This document shows positions 39,701 through 54,700 of a DNA stretch of 64,000 nt, piece after piece. The position numbers and the translations under genes are program-made. This DNA comes from Diplolepis rosae. Lineage: Eukaryota; Arthropoda; Insecta; Hymenoptera; Diplolepididae. The notes under the pieces are model-generated. The model was not told the origin of the DNA, searched no databases, and worked only from the letters and a program-made list of their open reading frames with translations. Where the stretch lies: the NCBI GenBank assembly GCA_030998225.1, contig JAPYXD010000308.1:6086001-6150000 (forward strand), given 5' to 3'. Positions within the stretch are counted from its first letter, which is position 1, and each line of letters starts with the position of its first letter.

Positions 39701-42700
39701 ACGTTGTTTCTATCTTACCTTCTCTTATTTAACATCCTCTCTGTTGAAAACTAACAGGGAAAATCACGCAAATATTCTATAATAGGAACATAGTTCTACC
39801 AAGATGAGTCCTCTTACAATAGATTTTGGTCAGGCAAATCAGCTTGAAAACAAGGGGAAAGTCAGGGAAATTAGGATACTGAAACTTGTGGCAACCCTGG
39901 TTGGTTGAACATTTTTTACAGCCAGTTGAATTTATTATTTCATTGTTAAAACAAAACCATGGAAAAAAGCGAGTTCCCGTGCTTATTAAAAATTATTTTC
40001 TTCTCAAGAAATAATCGATAAAATCCACGACCTTGTACTCAACGATCATCGATTGAAAGTGCGTGAGATTAGTGAGACTGTAAACATTTCAATGAGACGC
40101 GTATGGCATATTTTACATGAATGTTTGGGCATGAGAAAGCTGTCTGCAATATGGGTGCCGCGTTTGCTCACAGCCGACCACAAGTGGGATCGTGTGGTTG
40201 CGTTTGAGTAATGTTTGGGCATGTTTCAACGTAATTCAAAGGAATTTTTGCGACGTTATGTAACTGTTGATGAAACGTAGATTCACTACTATACGCCAGA
40301 AACAAAAAATCAGTTGAAAATGTGGACTGAGCCTGGCGAATCTGCGCCAAAAAAACGAAGACGCTTCCATCAGCCGGTAAGGTCATGGCCACAAGTTTTT
40401 GGGACTCACATGGTATATGGTATAATACTTCCTCATCCACCTTATTCTCCAGATTTGGCTCCTTCCGATCATTTTTTGTTTCCTAATATGAAAACTTGGC
40501 TTGGAGGTAAAAGATTTTCATCGAACGAAGAGATCATTGCTGCGACAAATGAGTATTTTGAGGGATTTGATCAAAATTACTTTCTAGAGGGCATAAAGAA
40601 GCTTGAGTACCGCTATAATGAATATATACAGTTAGAAGAGGGCTGTGTTAAAAAATAAATTTGAATTTTTTTTATAAAAAGTGTTATACATTTCAAAGTG
40701 ACGGACTTATTGAACAGCCCTCGCATAATGACTGCAAGAGTTATTCAGAGTTAGTGAGAGTAAGTGTCGTGACTAGAGCTTTTTAGCCTCACTCAAGTAA
40801 AAATAAATCAACTCTTTTTATAGATTATTCGTAAAATACTTTTTTAAATTATTATAATTATAATTATTCATAAATATATAATATAATTAGTAATTAATAT
40901 TTAGTATACATATAAAAAAGAATCTTGTGTAAAAACATTTAAAAGAAGGTTCTTTTATTTTCTGTTTTGTATATTTTCAAAATATAGATTTTACAATTAT
41001 GAATTCCAAATTATTATTGTACCTAAGAAATTTATGTAAAATCTAAATCCCGTGTAGATTTTTTATATTTTATGTTATAAACTTATCGACTTTTGTTGTT
41101 TAAATTTTTATAAAATCAATTTAATTTAGGATACCTAAGTGAAAAATAAAGAAGTAATGATAAACAAATTAAGTTTTAAATTATATATTTGATATTGTGA
41201 ATCAACACGAATATTTCTTCAGATGAAACTGATCAATCTTTAACCCTATGAAATATATTCCACATTTGAAAGTATATGTATGTTTCTATCAACTATGACA
41301 AACAGTTGAATAGAAAAAAAATGTATACTATGGTGAATGATACATTTCAAGTCGATAATGAGAGCGAATCTATCTTAGAACGAGAATGATAAATTTTTAA
41401 TTCGATAGAAAATATGTTTCAAGTTTAAAAAATATGTAATCATAACAACTATGCGAAATGTTTAAATGGAATAAACACATTTTTAAACCAAAAATACTAC
41501 AGTTTTAAAAAAAAACTTCTTTCTTTTGAAATTAATGGTTTTTTTGGTCTACACTATTCCATATTCATAATGCAGGAGAATATTTCCTAGAAGGAATCGA
41601 ATGCGTGGGGACTTGAATAATTTTCCACCACCTCCCAGGACCCTTGAATATCCAAGGTTCTTGTATTAAGGATATGCATGTATGCATCCTAGCCATGCAC
41701 TTGGACAAATTTGCCGAGGCGCCCCTGCTATGTTGCAAGTTGATCTGAAAGACGGGAACGCCTTGATTCGCAATTTGACTCATGCCATAGAACCACGTTC
41801 AGGTTCTTTAGCAAATTGCTCCCCTGCACGGCCTACCTCGCCAAAACGGGGGATGGGGCCTTTGGAAATGGCGTTGACCGCTCCCGCAATAGCTACTCTC
41901 AGTTAATCCAAGTGAGGTGTCTTTAAAAGTCTTCTTGTGTTTTTCGCTGGAAATGCTTCCAACTCCAACCCCTCTAATTGAAGGACTCGCGTTGGAATGC
42001 ACCCTAGGCCTAATGGTCTGGTTTCCTTCCGGAACTTTATCCTGCGCTTTCGAAGCCCTTGCCGGATGACGGTGTCCCTGCTAAGAGCCGCCCCTGAACA
42101 AGTTCCCCGCGTAAACGCTTACGGTTCCTCTATTGCGCCCCACTGCGATGAAACCTCTTCTCTGCAACGGAGAGAGTCCCCTACTTTTGTTGAATTAAAT
42201 CCTCTGCCGGCTGTATCCCTCTGGTTTCCCTCGCGTTGAGGTTCCCCGGTTGTTCCACTTTCATCTATTTTAGAAAAAAAGTTGACCCATTATTATTTTA
42301 CGAGTAGTTAGATAATTATATATGCGCCACTACGGAGCCCCACATGTAGTGGGGAGGCTGAAAACTGCGGAAAGTCACCTGGTATGCCGGAGTCACCCTA
42401 TGCGGCATCCCCACAATTGCGCTGCCAGTGAAGGCAAGAGACGTAAGCCAAGGTCCCTCTCTTAGTCCGATCCGTGGATTTGGTAACCAGGATGCCATCC
42501 AGCCTTCTACTCAGTTGAACACATCTTACCTTGCGGGCATGAAGACTCGCGCCCTCGATACTCAAATGGACTTTGCCAGTATCTATTCAAGGAATCACTT
42601 CTTAGTTTTCGTTCTGCAGAGGCAGCTAAGCATATTTGAAAGGGCATCTCTACCAGTCGTCTAGGCTCACCTGTCCCGCCGAAGTTTTCCATCTTTCTGT

Positions 42701-45700
42701 CTCATGCCTAGGGACTTAAGTACTTAGTCGCATGAAGACCCTAGGTCAACCCCGGTGTTAGTCGTCTATCAAGTAAACTTCTATCAAGTAAACTTGCTTC
42801 GGTGATCCCCTAGAGTTCCCAACGGGCCTGGGACTTTACCCACTCAGACCCTAAAGCACCCCCACCACTACAAGGTCCAGTGATTCCTATAGAGAAGTAG
42901 GAATAGAAAAGTATACTTTGGGGAAATTCGAGGAAATTTACAAGGAGCGTTATTGTAAAACTAAGGAACACAGGCCAACTGAAACAGCTAACAAGGACAG
43001 TCAAATCATTAACTTTGACGATGGTGACGAAATGATAAGTATGCGGACTCTTTTTCATTCTTCGATATTCACAATTTCCCTGGCTAATGCGGATCTAAGT
43101 GATTTAAATGCAAACTGGTGAGAATAAATCGACGAATGTTTATCCACAAAGCGTGCTGATTATGAAGATATTTTTACCTGGTGGGAAGTTCATGAACAAC
43201 TCTATGCAAATTTAGGTCGTATGGGAAAATATTTTCTTAGTACCCTGGCGACATCAGTTCCTACGGAAAAAATATTTTTCCGAACTTCTTTATCCATTCG
43301 GAAATATCGAAACAAGTTAAATGCTTAATCAGCTGGACCTCTGCTATGGTTCAATTCGTGGTTTACAAAAAATAATCACCCCTCGTGAAAATAAATACCA
43401 CTTTTAGATCACGTATACCGCACGTAAAGGGCTTGATCTCAGAGTGGCCTTAAAGTGGTATATTCTGTCTCCCAGACTTTTCCTGATCTAAAAGTAGTCT
43501 CAAACTGGTATTTTTTTTCACGAGGGACAAGGAAGAAGATCAGGTGAATAAAGGATAATATTCTATTCCTGTTCTTCTTATGAACCCAAGATATCTAAGG
43601 CTGATAACTTGATCACCATTAACTTTATTGATGTCTTTGAAGACTTTTTGTGTTCGATGTGGTGTTGCTACGTCTTGTATAAAATAATAATTTTTCTTTG
43701 ATACCCGCGAGGGAAATGCGATTTTGGGGCCCTTGCGTAAAAAAGCAAAAATGATGAATTCCACGATGGATGATTAGTCCGTGTTATAAAACTTGCTTTT
43801 CCACACTAGTGACGGAAATGTTTAGAAATATTCGAATTCCAACCTCAATAGTTAGTTTCGCTCGTTTCGCTCGCGTGGTAATTGAATTCTAAAATGTATC
43901 ATTACAAACATAAATTCATTTCAACATCCAAACAAAGCTATACTTTGAAATTACAAACATTCGAAACTATTTGAACCCTCAAAATATAGAAAACGACCAA
44001 ATTGGAACCAATAGAATTTCTTAAAATAAACGACTATGAGAACCGAATTAAAAGAGGAGGAAGGTAAAAAGGAGGCAACTTTTCAAAACCCCTTCCTTCT
44101 TTTTCTTTCTTCCTTCTTCTTTCGTCTTCTTTTGTCTTTATTACCCACAACCATCTACATTAAAAACAACACTCCGATGTTTCGGTGTACCTAGTGCTTC
44201 CAGCACCCTCTTCAAAGCTAACAAATTTTTTAAAATCAAAACACTAATGTTCCTGCCCGTCACCTTTCATTCCATCACGAGTGCCAGTAGGAAACTGAAA
44301 AAAATATAAAAAGAGTCAGGCAAAATATTTTTATGAGTTTCCTACTGGCATTCGTGGCGAAATGGAAGGTGACAGGTCAGGAACATTAGTGCTTTATTTT
44401 AAAAAATTTTTTAGCTTTGGAGAAGGTACTGGATGGAAGAGCACCGAAAAGTCGGCGTGTTGTTCTTAATGCCGATGGTTGTGGGTAATAGAGACTAAAA
44501 ATGACGAAAGAAATAAAAAGAAGAAAGGAGTTTTAGAAGGATACCTTTTTTTCCCCTCTTTTTTGCTGGGTTCTCATAATCGTTTATTTTAAGAAATTGT
44601 TTCGGTCCAAATTTGGTTGTTTTTTAAAAATATTTTGACGGTTCGAATAATTTTGAATTCTTGAAATTTCGAACTTGCGTAAGGTGTCTGCTTTGATAGT
44701 GCACATCTGGTAAGTTATATTCGAAAAACCAAGACGAGAACAAGAAAGGACAAAACGAGTTGAAACAAAACGAAGCGAGGCAAAGCATGAAGACGGAGTC
44801 AAAGAACGAGAAATATTAGAGACGGAAATGAGACTTTCCTATTTTGTCTTGTGTCTAATGGGAATAAATCTGAATGCAGTAATAAACAACATTCAATTTT
44901 TTTTTTATTTATTGCTTAACATACTCAAATAATATTGAGTAAAAGTACATGTCTAGATATTATAATAATTTATGTTTCTGTAATGCCTTGCTTGCCAATT
45001 CAATGTTAAATAGATTGTCCGTGAAGCTGATATAAAAAAATCGTTTCTTGAAAAATACACGCCTTCCTCCACTCGTGAAAATCACCATAAACGTTTCGAA
45101 TTTCTTTACTAGGTATAGGACAATAGTCTTCTCAAGGAGCAAAAGAACCTCTCAGGATTTCTTATATAAAAAAATTTTCGGTCAGCAAAGCCACATGTCT
45201 TGAGTCGGTTTTTAAAACAGTTCAGATCATTCTGTGAGAGACTCCGGTAACAAAGTCTTCACGAAAAGTTTAAAAATGTAAACCTTGTTCGCGTTCTGCC
45301 ATTGATGAGCAATTTGGCATCCTCTTTTAATAAAAAATTTTTTTAAATTGCGGTCGGTTCGTGTGGAAATTTTTTTTTTATGTTTCCCGGTTTATTTGTT
45401 ATCCGGTTTTGTTCGCGTTCTGCCATTGATAAGCAATTTGGCATCCTTTTTTAATAAACAAATTTTTTTAAATTGCGGTCGGTTCGTGTGGAAATTTTTT
45501 TATGTTTCCCGGTTTAATTGTTATCCGGTTTTTTTATTCACAGTGAACTCTAAATATTTTTTCGAATCGTGATGCTGCATACTGGACTACTTCATTTTGA
45601 ATTGCAAGCTTTGAGATAAGTTTTTGAATTCTATGATAATCCTTAATTTCATTATCTCCTATATTCTAATGTTTTACAGAAATTTTGAATTAATCTTTGA

Positions 45701-48700
45701 ATTTATGGCACTGAAGAGGGCCCCCATATGTGGCCGAAACGTTTGCCTTGCTTTCTTTTTGAGTATTTTTATATGTAATAGTGAAAATTTTATTCGAAGG
45801 AAATAAAAAGAATCTGACCCTATGCCAAAATAACGAGAAATGAACAAAAAATTCTATGAATTATGGGTCAATATAATAGCAGACATGTTATCAAACATGT
45901 CACTTTAAAACTATTCTAAATGTTAAAAATAAAAATTTCAATGATATTGCTATGATTAACTAAAAAGCAGCTTTGTCCAGACTATTATTATATTCGTCAT
46001 TTTATATTGATGTTTCGAAGCTGCTTCAGCTATGACGTCCTGATCACTTACCTATATAATAATTCGAAAACAGATTTTAGAATGGCTGAAAATAATTCTG
46101 ATTCGTTCGGATTGAATTCCAAATTGAAACTTTCCCTAAGGAATACATGAACAACTTGTTGCTACATATTGTGTTTTTGGATATCGCATGCATAATAATT
46201 ATCAATCAATTTTTTTAATAGATGGGAAAACAAAGAGTTGGATTTTGAATAAAATTAGAAAATTGTTGGATAATTCTAATAAAATTCTATACCGCCTTTA
46301 CAACTAAATACATTTTTCAGATTTACCTATCAGTGAATGATGGCTCGCCCACACACATTTGTCGGACTTGTGCTGCAAAATTGCTGTTGATTGTTGAAAC
46401 TTTGGAGCAATTCAGTGCATCTGAAAAGAAATTTAAACTAGCAGGATCGAGTGAAATAATTACATTAGCGTGCGATGTAAGTGGTTTATAAGGGGTTCAC
46501 AGACGCTAGAAGTAAATGAAAAAACCAAGTATTTTAATTTTTTTTTCGCAGGATTTATTATTACATCAAATTCTGTCAGATAACGATAACAATAACAATG
46601 GAGGTAACCAAAATAGCAGTTGTCAATCAGTTTTAACAACTTTTCAGCAAAATGACTATCAAATTGAAGAGGAGATACAGAACAAAGAAAGCGATGGAGT
46701 TGCTATTAAAATGGAAGTGACCGACGAAGAAAATGTTGCGACTGAAAGCAGTACAACTGAAAATGAGTATTCAACTATTAAAAAAGAGTCGGGAAATACA
46801 ACAGCTCAATTTAACAATTATATGTAAGTAGATGCATTTATTAGAAACATTTTCTTTTAACTCAATAAGTAAATTTTTCAATTTTATTAAATTCTTGTAA
46901 AATTTAAAAATTTATTTAAAGTTAAGTCTTTATTATATTTATTTGGCGTCACTATCTTTAAAATAAATGTGAATAATAAAATATTAGATAGCAGAATATG
47001 AAAAGTAGGGTGGTAAGCTTTACTTGGCTTAAACTCAAAAGTTTAATTTATTAATACGCAGTCGTCACCTGTTTATAAATCGTTAAGAATATAATTATTT
47101 TCCACTTTATTGTTTGGAATCGTAACGGAACGCTCAAAGCATTCAAATATCATAATTCTAGAACAGGTACCTTCGTTTCGTTTGCGACTGCATTAATTAA
47201 TGTTCTTGTTGAGAATATGTGGATGTTTTGAATTTGAACGCGGATTAGTTTGTGGACTGGCGCGGAAAGCGTCTCTATTAAAGAAACTCGTGTTAACTTG
47301 TATGCAAGAAGAAGTTAATTTAAAGAAACATCGTGGAGAGTTCTTTGGTACAGTTAAAACGTTAAAAGAGATCAATTTAGTAGTTATCGACGAGTTGTTG
47401 GCCATATTATTATTATACAATTTGTCCGATTCGTTCAGTATGTTACCTACCGCTATGGAATCCCAGGACGAATTGCCTGCGACGGGAATTTTGAAGATAG
47501 AAATAATAGAGAATTACGAAGGGCGAAAATCAAGGGATGTCAATACAGACCAAGGAGCTATGTACGTGAAGAAGCAGCAAGGTACGCAAAAGCAAAAAAA
47601 ATCAAATCAAAAGCCAATCAAAAATCCAATTATCTATCAATTATCAATTATTATTAAGCCAAAAATCAAATTATCACAATGACGGTCAAAGATACAGAAA
47701 TAAAGTTGAGTGTTATAGATGTGATCGTCTTGGTCAAAATATCCGGTAAATAAATTAAAACAAAGCGCTAAGCAACTCGATAACCAAAATAGTGAGTCTG
47801 AAAATGAACAAGAAATTAAGAAAAACGATAACTGATTACGTTATTTAGTACAGCTGATGAAACAATGTTTTTTTATTTTATTTTTTTAATTTTTTTATTG
47901 AGGAAGGCAGAAATGCTTTATGCACCGTCAAGGGGACTCCGTGCCCCCTGGTGTGTGGGACTCTGCTGCTCGTACACACTACCCACTAAAACTCCCTCCC
48001 TATCTCTAGGCCGTAGAATCCCACCCCGGAACCGCCGTTAGGCAATACTTCAGGGTGGGGGCCATCTTTAGGGGATGTTAGCCTCTCCTCCTTGCTTCTT
48101 CATCTTTGTTGCTGGACTTACTCCTCCAGTTCTCCTCTCTATGGCGGCCTTCCTAAGGCTTCCTATTCGGGGCTGCCTCCCGAAAGGACGCGCAACGCAT
48201 AGTCCTCGGTATGTGGTCATTCCGGGGATTTTCCTTCCTTGGGGCACAGAGGAAGCATCTCGGCATCCCGGTGCAGGAACTTGCAAGATGCTTCTCCTCG
48301 CCGCATCTCCAGTAGCACCTGCTGCAGTCTGGCCCTTGTCAGTTCACCGCTGTGGCCAAAGCCAAGGCAGCAAAAGCACCGGTTCACCTCCTTTTTCCTG
48401 CGAACTCTGCAGGAGACCCGCCCGATCTTGATGTGGGCCCCCTTGAGCACCTTCAGCGCCCTTGCCTCCTCCAGAAGCACATACGCCTTCCGGTTTCCTC
48501 TATAGGGTGTCTTGCTTAGAGACACCTTTAACTCCAGCTGCGGTTCTTTGTCGAAAAAGCTTCTGACTGCATCCTTGACGTCTTCCGCTTCGGTAGTTGG
48601 ATCCAGGTCTGTGATCTCGACCTCGATCCGGGGGATGAGATGACGGACCGTCCTCCTGGCTCCAACTGCCTCTTTAAAGGCAGTGTCCAGTCTCCCTCTG

Positions 48701-51700
48701 CTTTTCTTTTATTCTTCCAGAGGTCCTTCTTTATGGGGACCTGCACCCACTCCTCTTCTTTTTTAGAAGCTTTAGGCCTCTTCTCCACCGATTTCTTCAC
48801 AGCAGACTCCTCTAGTCTCACAGTCGGCTCTCTGACCACTTCCTGGTGCAATGCAGCCCTCGGCACTGTAGTTAAAACCTTTGCTTGGGGGTTATTCCTT
48901 CGGGACCATCCCTGGAACATTGTCCGCGACTGCTTATTTAGTTTTGTATCCGTATTCAGCAGCAACCCTCGGTACAGGGCCCCTCTATCCGCAACCTGAG
49001 GATGCGCCTGGTGGCCTGTTCTAGGGCCCCCTGATCGATTTTCGAAGAAACCAATGCAGGACCGGGGATGAAACAATGTATAGCCGCGATAATGGTAATA
49101 ATAATAATGCCAAATAGTGCATAGACAGTGGATGTACTGGCCATATGTGTAACGGGAGAAATATGTTGAATAACTTTACGCGATTGGGCAGTGAGTTTAA
49201 TTTGGTAAATAATGAAAGCACAAGTATTACCGGAAAATGTAGTGTGCGGCTAGCAGTGGACACGCGTAATTGTAAAAGCATAATTTGATATCTAAATGGT
49301 ATTTTATGTGTCACATCTACGCACGAATTTGTTGTCCATGTCAAAGATAACAGATCGCGGAGTTAAAGTGATATTCAGAGAGAAAGATGCGATTGTGTTA
49401 TACCAAAGCAGAGATGTTTTACTTCGTGCAGATAGGGTGGGAAACCTGTATTATGTAAGGAAAAGTCGAAATACTGAACGAAATGCGGAAATAAAGATGG
49501 CTGTGAAGAAATCAATAGACGAATGTCATGAAAAGTTAGGGCATTTAAATGAACGTGACCTGAGTCCAGATGAGCGCACGGAAAATTTACTTAAAATCGT
49601 GCATACAGATTTGTGTGGCCCAATGAGGCATTCGTGGTTTTTGGAAAGAAATATTTTGTGACATTTATACATGATAAATCGCGGAGGTGCAGCGTTTTTT
49701 AGTCGAAGAAAAACATGAAGAGCCGAGACGCGCGAGAAAAAGAGGTGCTACTGTTTCATGGGAAGAGTTAGTTCAACCTCGCAAACGTGGAAGGGGACGT
49801 CTGAGGTTGTTGCGTTCTAGTTCGGTTGGTAGACCAAGAAAAATATATATATATGCAGATGAAGTGATCGATCAAACTGTAAATTATCGAGACCAGAACA
49901 TGCGAACGATAAAACCATAAATCAATATCCGTATCAGAGTCTGATTGGTGCTTTAATTTTTTTGGCAGTATCCATGAGACCGGATATTGCGTATTCGGTA
50001 AATTTCTTAAGTCAGTTTAACAATAATTACAACATTGAGCATTGGAAAGCGGCGAAGCGCGTGCTTCGTTTTTATATTGGCTAGAGCGCCCACAAGTTGG
50101 GAGACGCGAAAACAAAGAACCGTAGCTTTATCAAGTACAGAGGCCGAATAAATGGCATTATCCGAAGCAAAAAAAGAAGCCGTGTATCTGCGTGGCATCC
50201 TTGAGTTCATTGGAGTGATAAGCGATAGTTCAGTAAAATTATTCAATGATAATCTGGGTACTATAAAGCTCGCTTAAAGTCGCGTACGACTCTTCCGTCG
50301 TCCGTTCGCCCGGGACTCCCATCCGCGGAAACACGTCCGTTAGGCAGGCCGGCTAGCCGCGCCAACCAGGAAAGGAATAAGAAGATTCCTCCCCCGGTCG
50401 ACGTGAACAGCCAAGTCCACCCAAGACGTAGGACCGCGGGTGTAGGCCCCGATGCGATTTCTACTGGCCCCCATTGTTGCCGCGCTCTGCACGCCCATCG
50501 AGCTCCCTCGTCTTTATCACCAGGGTGACGAATGACTCGATAAGCATCCATATCTGTTCAGACTGGGGCATGAGAGAGACCATCGTGTCAGGAGTGAGTT
50601 GTGCGCCCACTGCCCGACCGACAGCCTCCCTTTCCGCGCCCCACCTGGCACAGACAAAGAGTGTGTGCTCTGCATTTTCCACAAGGGAACCGCAGTAGCG
50701 GCTCGACTCATCATCTCTTTTCTTGAAGCGCTTCAGGTACGCATTAAAGCAACCATGGCCCGAAAGCGCTTGCGCCAGGTGAAAGCCGACTTGACCGTGC
50801 TTTCTATCCAGCCAGGTGGCGAGCTCCGGGATAAGACGGTGTGTCCATCTCCCGGTTTGGTCACCATGCCATCTCGTCTGCCATTTCTCGACGAGTCTGC
50901 GCCTTCCATCCTTGCGGATGGCCTCCTTCGCGCGAGCGATTTCCTGCAGGTCGACGCAGGTAAGCTCCTTGCGAAGCTGAAAGGTCTCCTGCCTTTCCTC
51001 CGCCAATAAATCTATTGGCGGGACGCTTGCCAGAACCAGCACAGCACTCGACGACACAGTTCGGTATGCTGAGACAATTCTCATCACCACACCTCTCTGT
51101 GCCGAGAAGGTAAAATTAACTTAGAATATACAATATGTCTACTAATAAAATGCCAGCTGATGTGTTTAACAAAAAGTTGAGCGTTACAAAACATCGCGAA
51201 TGGATTACCGAAGCGAGTAAAATCAGTTTGTCGCTACCGTTCCAAATGAGAAGTCTTCTTCTATGTACATTAGCAAAATAAATCTGTTCAACACAGCGTA
51301 CTGGCCTCATTTCGCTAGCCTTTTTTTCAACAGTTCTGAATTAAATTTGATCCATCTAATGGTAGCACGCTTTTTGTGATTCAATCGTTCATAATCTGAT
51401 GTCACGCGGTATTCACATGTATAAAAATAAGATAATAATAACGTATATACTATACAAGTGCTCGAGCTGAACTTTATTTTTCAATTATCTTTCACGTTCC
51501 ATGTATATCCTTTAAAATATATGAAACGCGGCATCACAAGAAACTACTGCTATTTGTTGGCCTCTTCAAATTTAGCGTGTCTAATGATTCTGAGAGAATA
51601 AGTGTCTGGGTTGACATTAACAATTACATTTTCATATCAGTTACATTTTCATATCTAAATAGTTATTTTTTCACTAAAAGTGACCTTTAAAATCTCTACT

Positions 51701-54700
51701 TATGGAACGGAGGGAATATTTTTATTGAAATTTGATAATGAAACAATACTTCTTATTTGATGAAAAAATTCCCTTTCATTCAAAAATCTACTCAATTTTT
51801 GATAATAACACATTATTTTAAACTTATTTTTATCCTCTTATATATATAATTTTTTTTTATTTATTCCTAAAAGTTCTTATGAGAATTTGCGTAAATATCT
51901 AATTGTAAACTTTTTATACGTGTCACTGTGAAAAAAATTGTTGCCAAGTATAGTACTGTTGTTTTCAATACTGATGTGTTTACATTAAATTAGCATTTTG
52001 CTCCATCTTAAAGAAAGATTTTTCTTCTTTCATCCTCCTTAATGAATTTTTATACAGGGGTATTTCTTATTGTTGTCCAATTAAAGTGTTGAAAAAAATT
52101 GCAAAATTTATATTATAACATTATTTAGTATTACAAGGTTTTTATATACACAAAATAATTTCCCTTATTGAGCTGAAAATATTAAATTATATAAATTAAT
52201 CATTCTCAGTCTTTTTTGCTAAAAAGAATGCGTTCATTAAAATGTACAAATATAGAATAAAATTTACATTTTAAACAATATTAAAGAAAAATTTTTAATC
52301 TAAAAAAATAATTTATTCCTATCCGATCCATCTCTTGAATGAATCAACTTTGCATATCATCTAGAACAGACCTGCACAGCGAAGAGAAATTCTAGGAATT
52401 TCCGTCGAGCTTCCCCATATACCAGATGTAGCACTTCCACCACCACAGCTTTCTCGTCAGGTTCAGAGAGTTAGGTTGGTTGTAATGACGCATACGTGTT
52501 TCGCAGCATTTCCTTGCTCCTCCGTTTCGTTTACACGGATCTAATTAGGCGCTCTTAGGTGCTTTTAATGCATTTTCAAATATTAAGCACCAGGAATCAG
52601 GACGTAACCATGGCTAAACCATTAGAGATAGACAAAAAAATCATTTCCAAATATTTCTGGCTAGCAGAGTACAAGCAAGTTTCAGGATTAGCCGAGGAAA
52701 GCACGCAACATTACCACTACCCGAGTTGTGAGTGAGCCTGTGGAAAGAAGTAGTGGGGAAAGTGCTACATCTGGACCGAGAGGATAACACCCTTTGCTGT
52801 GCAGGCCTGTTCAAGAATTCTGTAAATTTCGCGATCGTAACATAGCTTGATCGCGATTTATCATGAGAACAGTATTGTTGATATACACGTATTTTAATCG
52901 TTACGAAACTTCTTCTGTGATAGGGCAAAAATAGAAAATAAGCATAATTTATGATATCTTTCATAGCGGATTGTTTTTTATTTAATTTTCACTCTTCACA
53001 GGAATTTTGGAGAAACTTCACCGCAGCAGCCAGTATTGTTCATCGAAGTCAACAAAAATAAATGTTTCCAATCAAATCAAGAGTATGAATTAACAATTAG
53101 TGATAAAGAATCAAGTTTCGGGTCCAACGAAAATGATCCTCTTAATCTGGAATTGCGAAGCAGTTGTAAAAAATGCGGTCGAATTTTTACGAGCAAAAAT
53201 TTTTTGTTGAAGCACATTGAGAATGATCACCCTAATGATGATTTTCTTTCAGCAGGGAATATACAAACAAAGCAGTATCAATGCAAAGTTTGCAGCACCA
53301 CGATCAAGAGTGCAATAGGCTACCTTTCTCATTTAAAAATGCACGCGGCAAGGACTCCAGGAATTGAACTTTCAAAACTTAAAACTGAAGCGTTCCCAAC
53401 ACTTTGTCATAAGATCGTACTAAAAGAATCGTTTCCAAAACGCCGAAATATTGGCCTGCTGAAAAAATCTATAGTAAAGGTTTTCGAATGTGATTTTTGT
53501 AAACATTCTTTCTACAAGAAAAGTCAACTACGTTTGCACGTTGCTACACATCGAAACATATTCTTTTGCGGTTCTTGCGAAGCACAATTTGAGAGTTATG
53601 TGGAGTTCCAGGAACACGAGAAAAGTCACATTCCTTTAACCACTGATAATTATATTCATAAGCCTTTTCGTCTTGAGCTAAATAATTCGAAAGAAATTCA
53701 AGTAAAAAATACTCCAAGAGAGGAAGTAGAACTGGTAAATAAACGAGATCCTCGAGAAAATGGAATTGAGGATAAGAAGAATCTTGAGTCAGAGACACCA
53801 GACGAAATATTTTTTACAGAGTCTTCGATAAAAGAGGAGAATGACATGGTTTACCTCGACGGTGATTTGACGCATCCGAACTTCATTAATCAAATCCATG
53901 AAGATTCTGGAGGAAAGATGAAAATAATCTCAACTAGAACAGACCTTTGGGTGAAGGATTTTAATAATCAAGAAAGCGAGAATATCGAAGAAAATAGAAA
54001 CACTGAATATTGCTTAGTTACCCCAGACAAAAATTTAAAAATCTTAGAAGAGCCATTAGAACAAAAAAGCAACGGAAAACTCGATGATAAGTCTAAAATG
54101 TACATGTGCGGGGATTGCCACGCAGTTTTTCAAACGAAAAGTGCAGTGACTAATCACATTTCCAATCATCATTTAAATGATCCCGAATCGAGGAAAACTT
54201 TCACAGAGCAAATCATTAACGGAAAATATGAGTGTACAATTTGCAAAGTCACTTTTGGAAAGAAGGGATCTTATGAGTTGCATGTAAAGAGTCATGAGGT
54301 TTCGGAAACTCCTTACCTATGCAGTATTTGTGGTTATAAGTTTGTTTCTAAGAAAAATTACAAGAGTCATATGGGAAGTCACATCCAGAATATAACTGAG
54401 AAAAAAAAGAAATGGACAAAGACTTCTCCTAAAGATCTCACATGTAATATTTGTGAGGAACAATTTGGAACTACGTCAATGTTAATGACTCATTTGAAAG
54501 TTACTCATGTTTTTGAGTGTAAACAATGCAATCAAGAATTTCCAGCGTCAGAACACTTGAAAATCCATATGAGGCAGGTTCATCGAGAATCAAAGTATAT
54601 TTGTAATCTTTGTGGTGATCATTTTTCTTCTCAAGAAAACACTTACAATCATATGAAATCTCATAGAACTGAAAAAAGTGTAGACTCAATTCATGAGGAA

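Noticed and set aside
46516..46551. ATG at 46516 as a translation start
   Set aside because: It lies in the 75-bp intron; the exon begins after the AG at 46550-46551 and phases fit the upstream ZAD exon.
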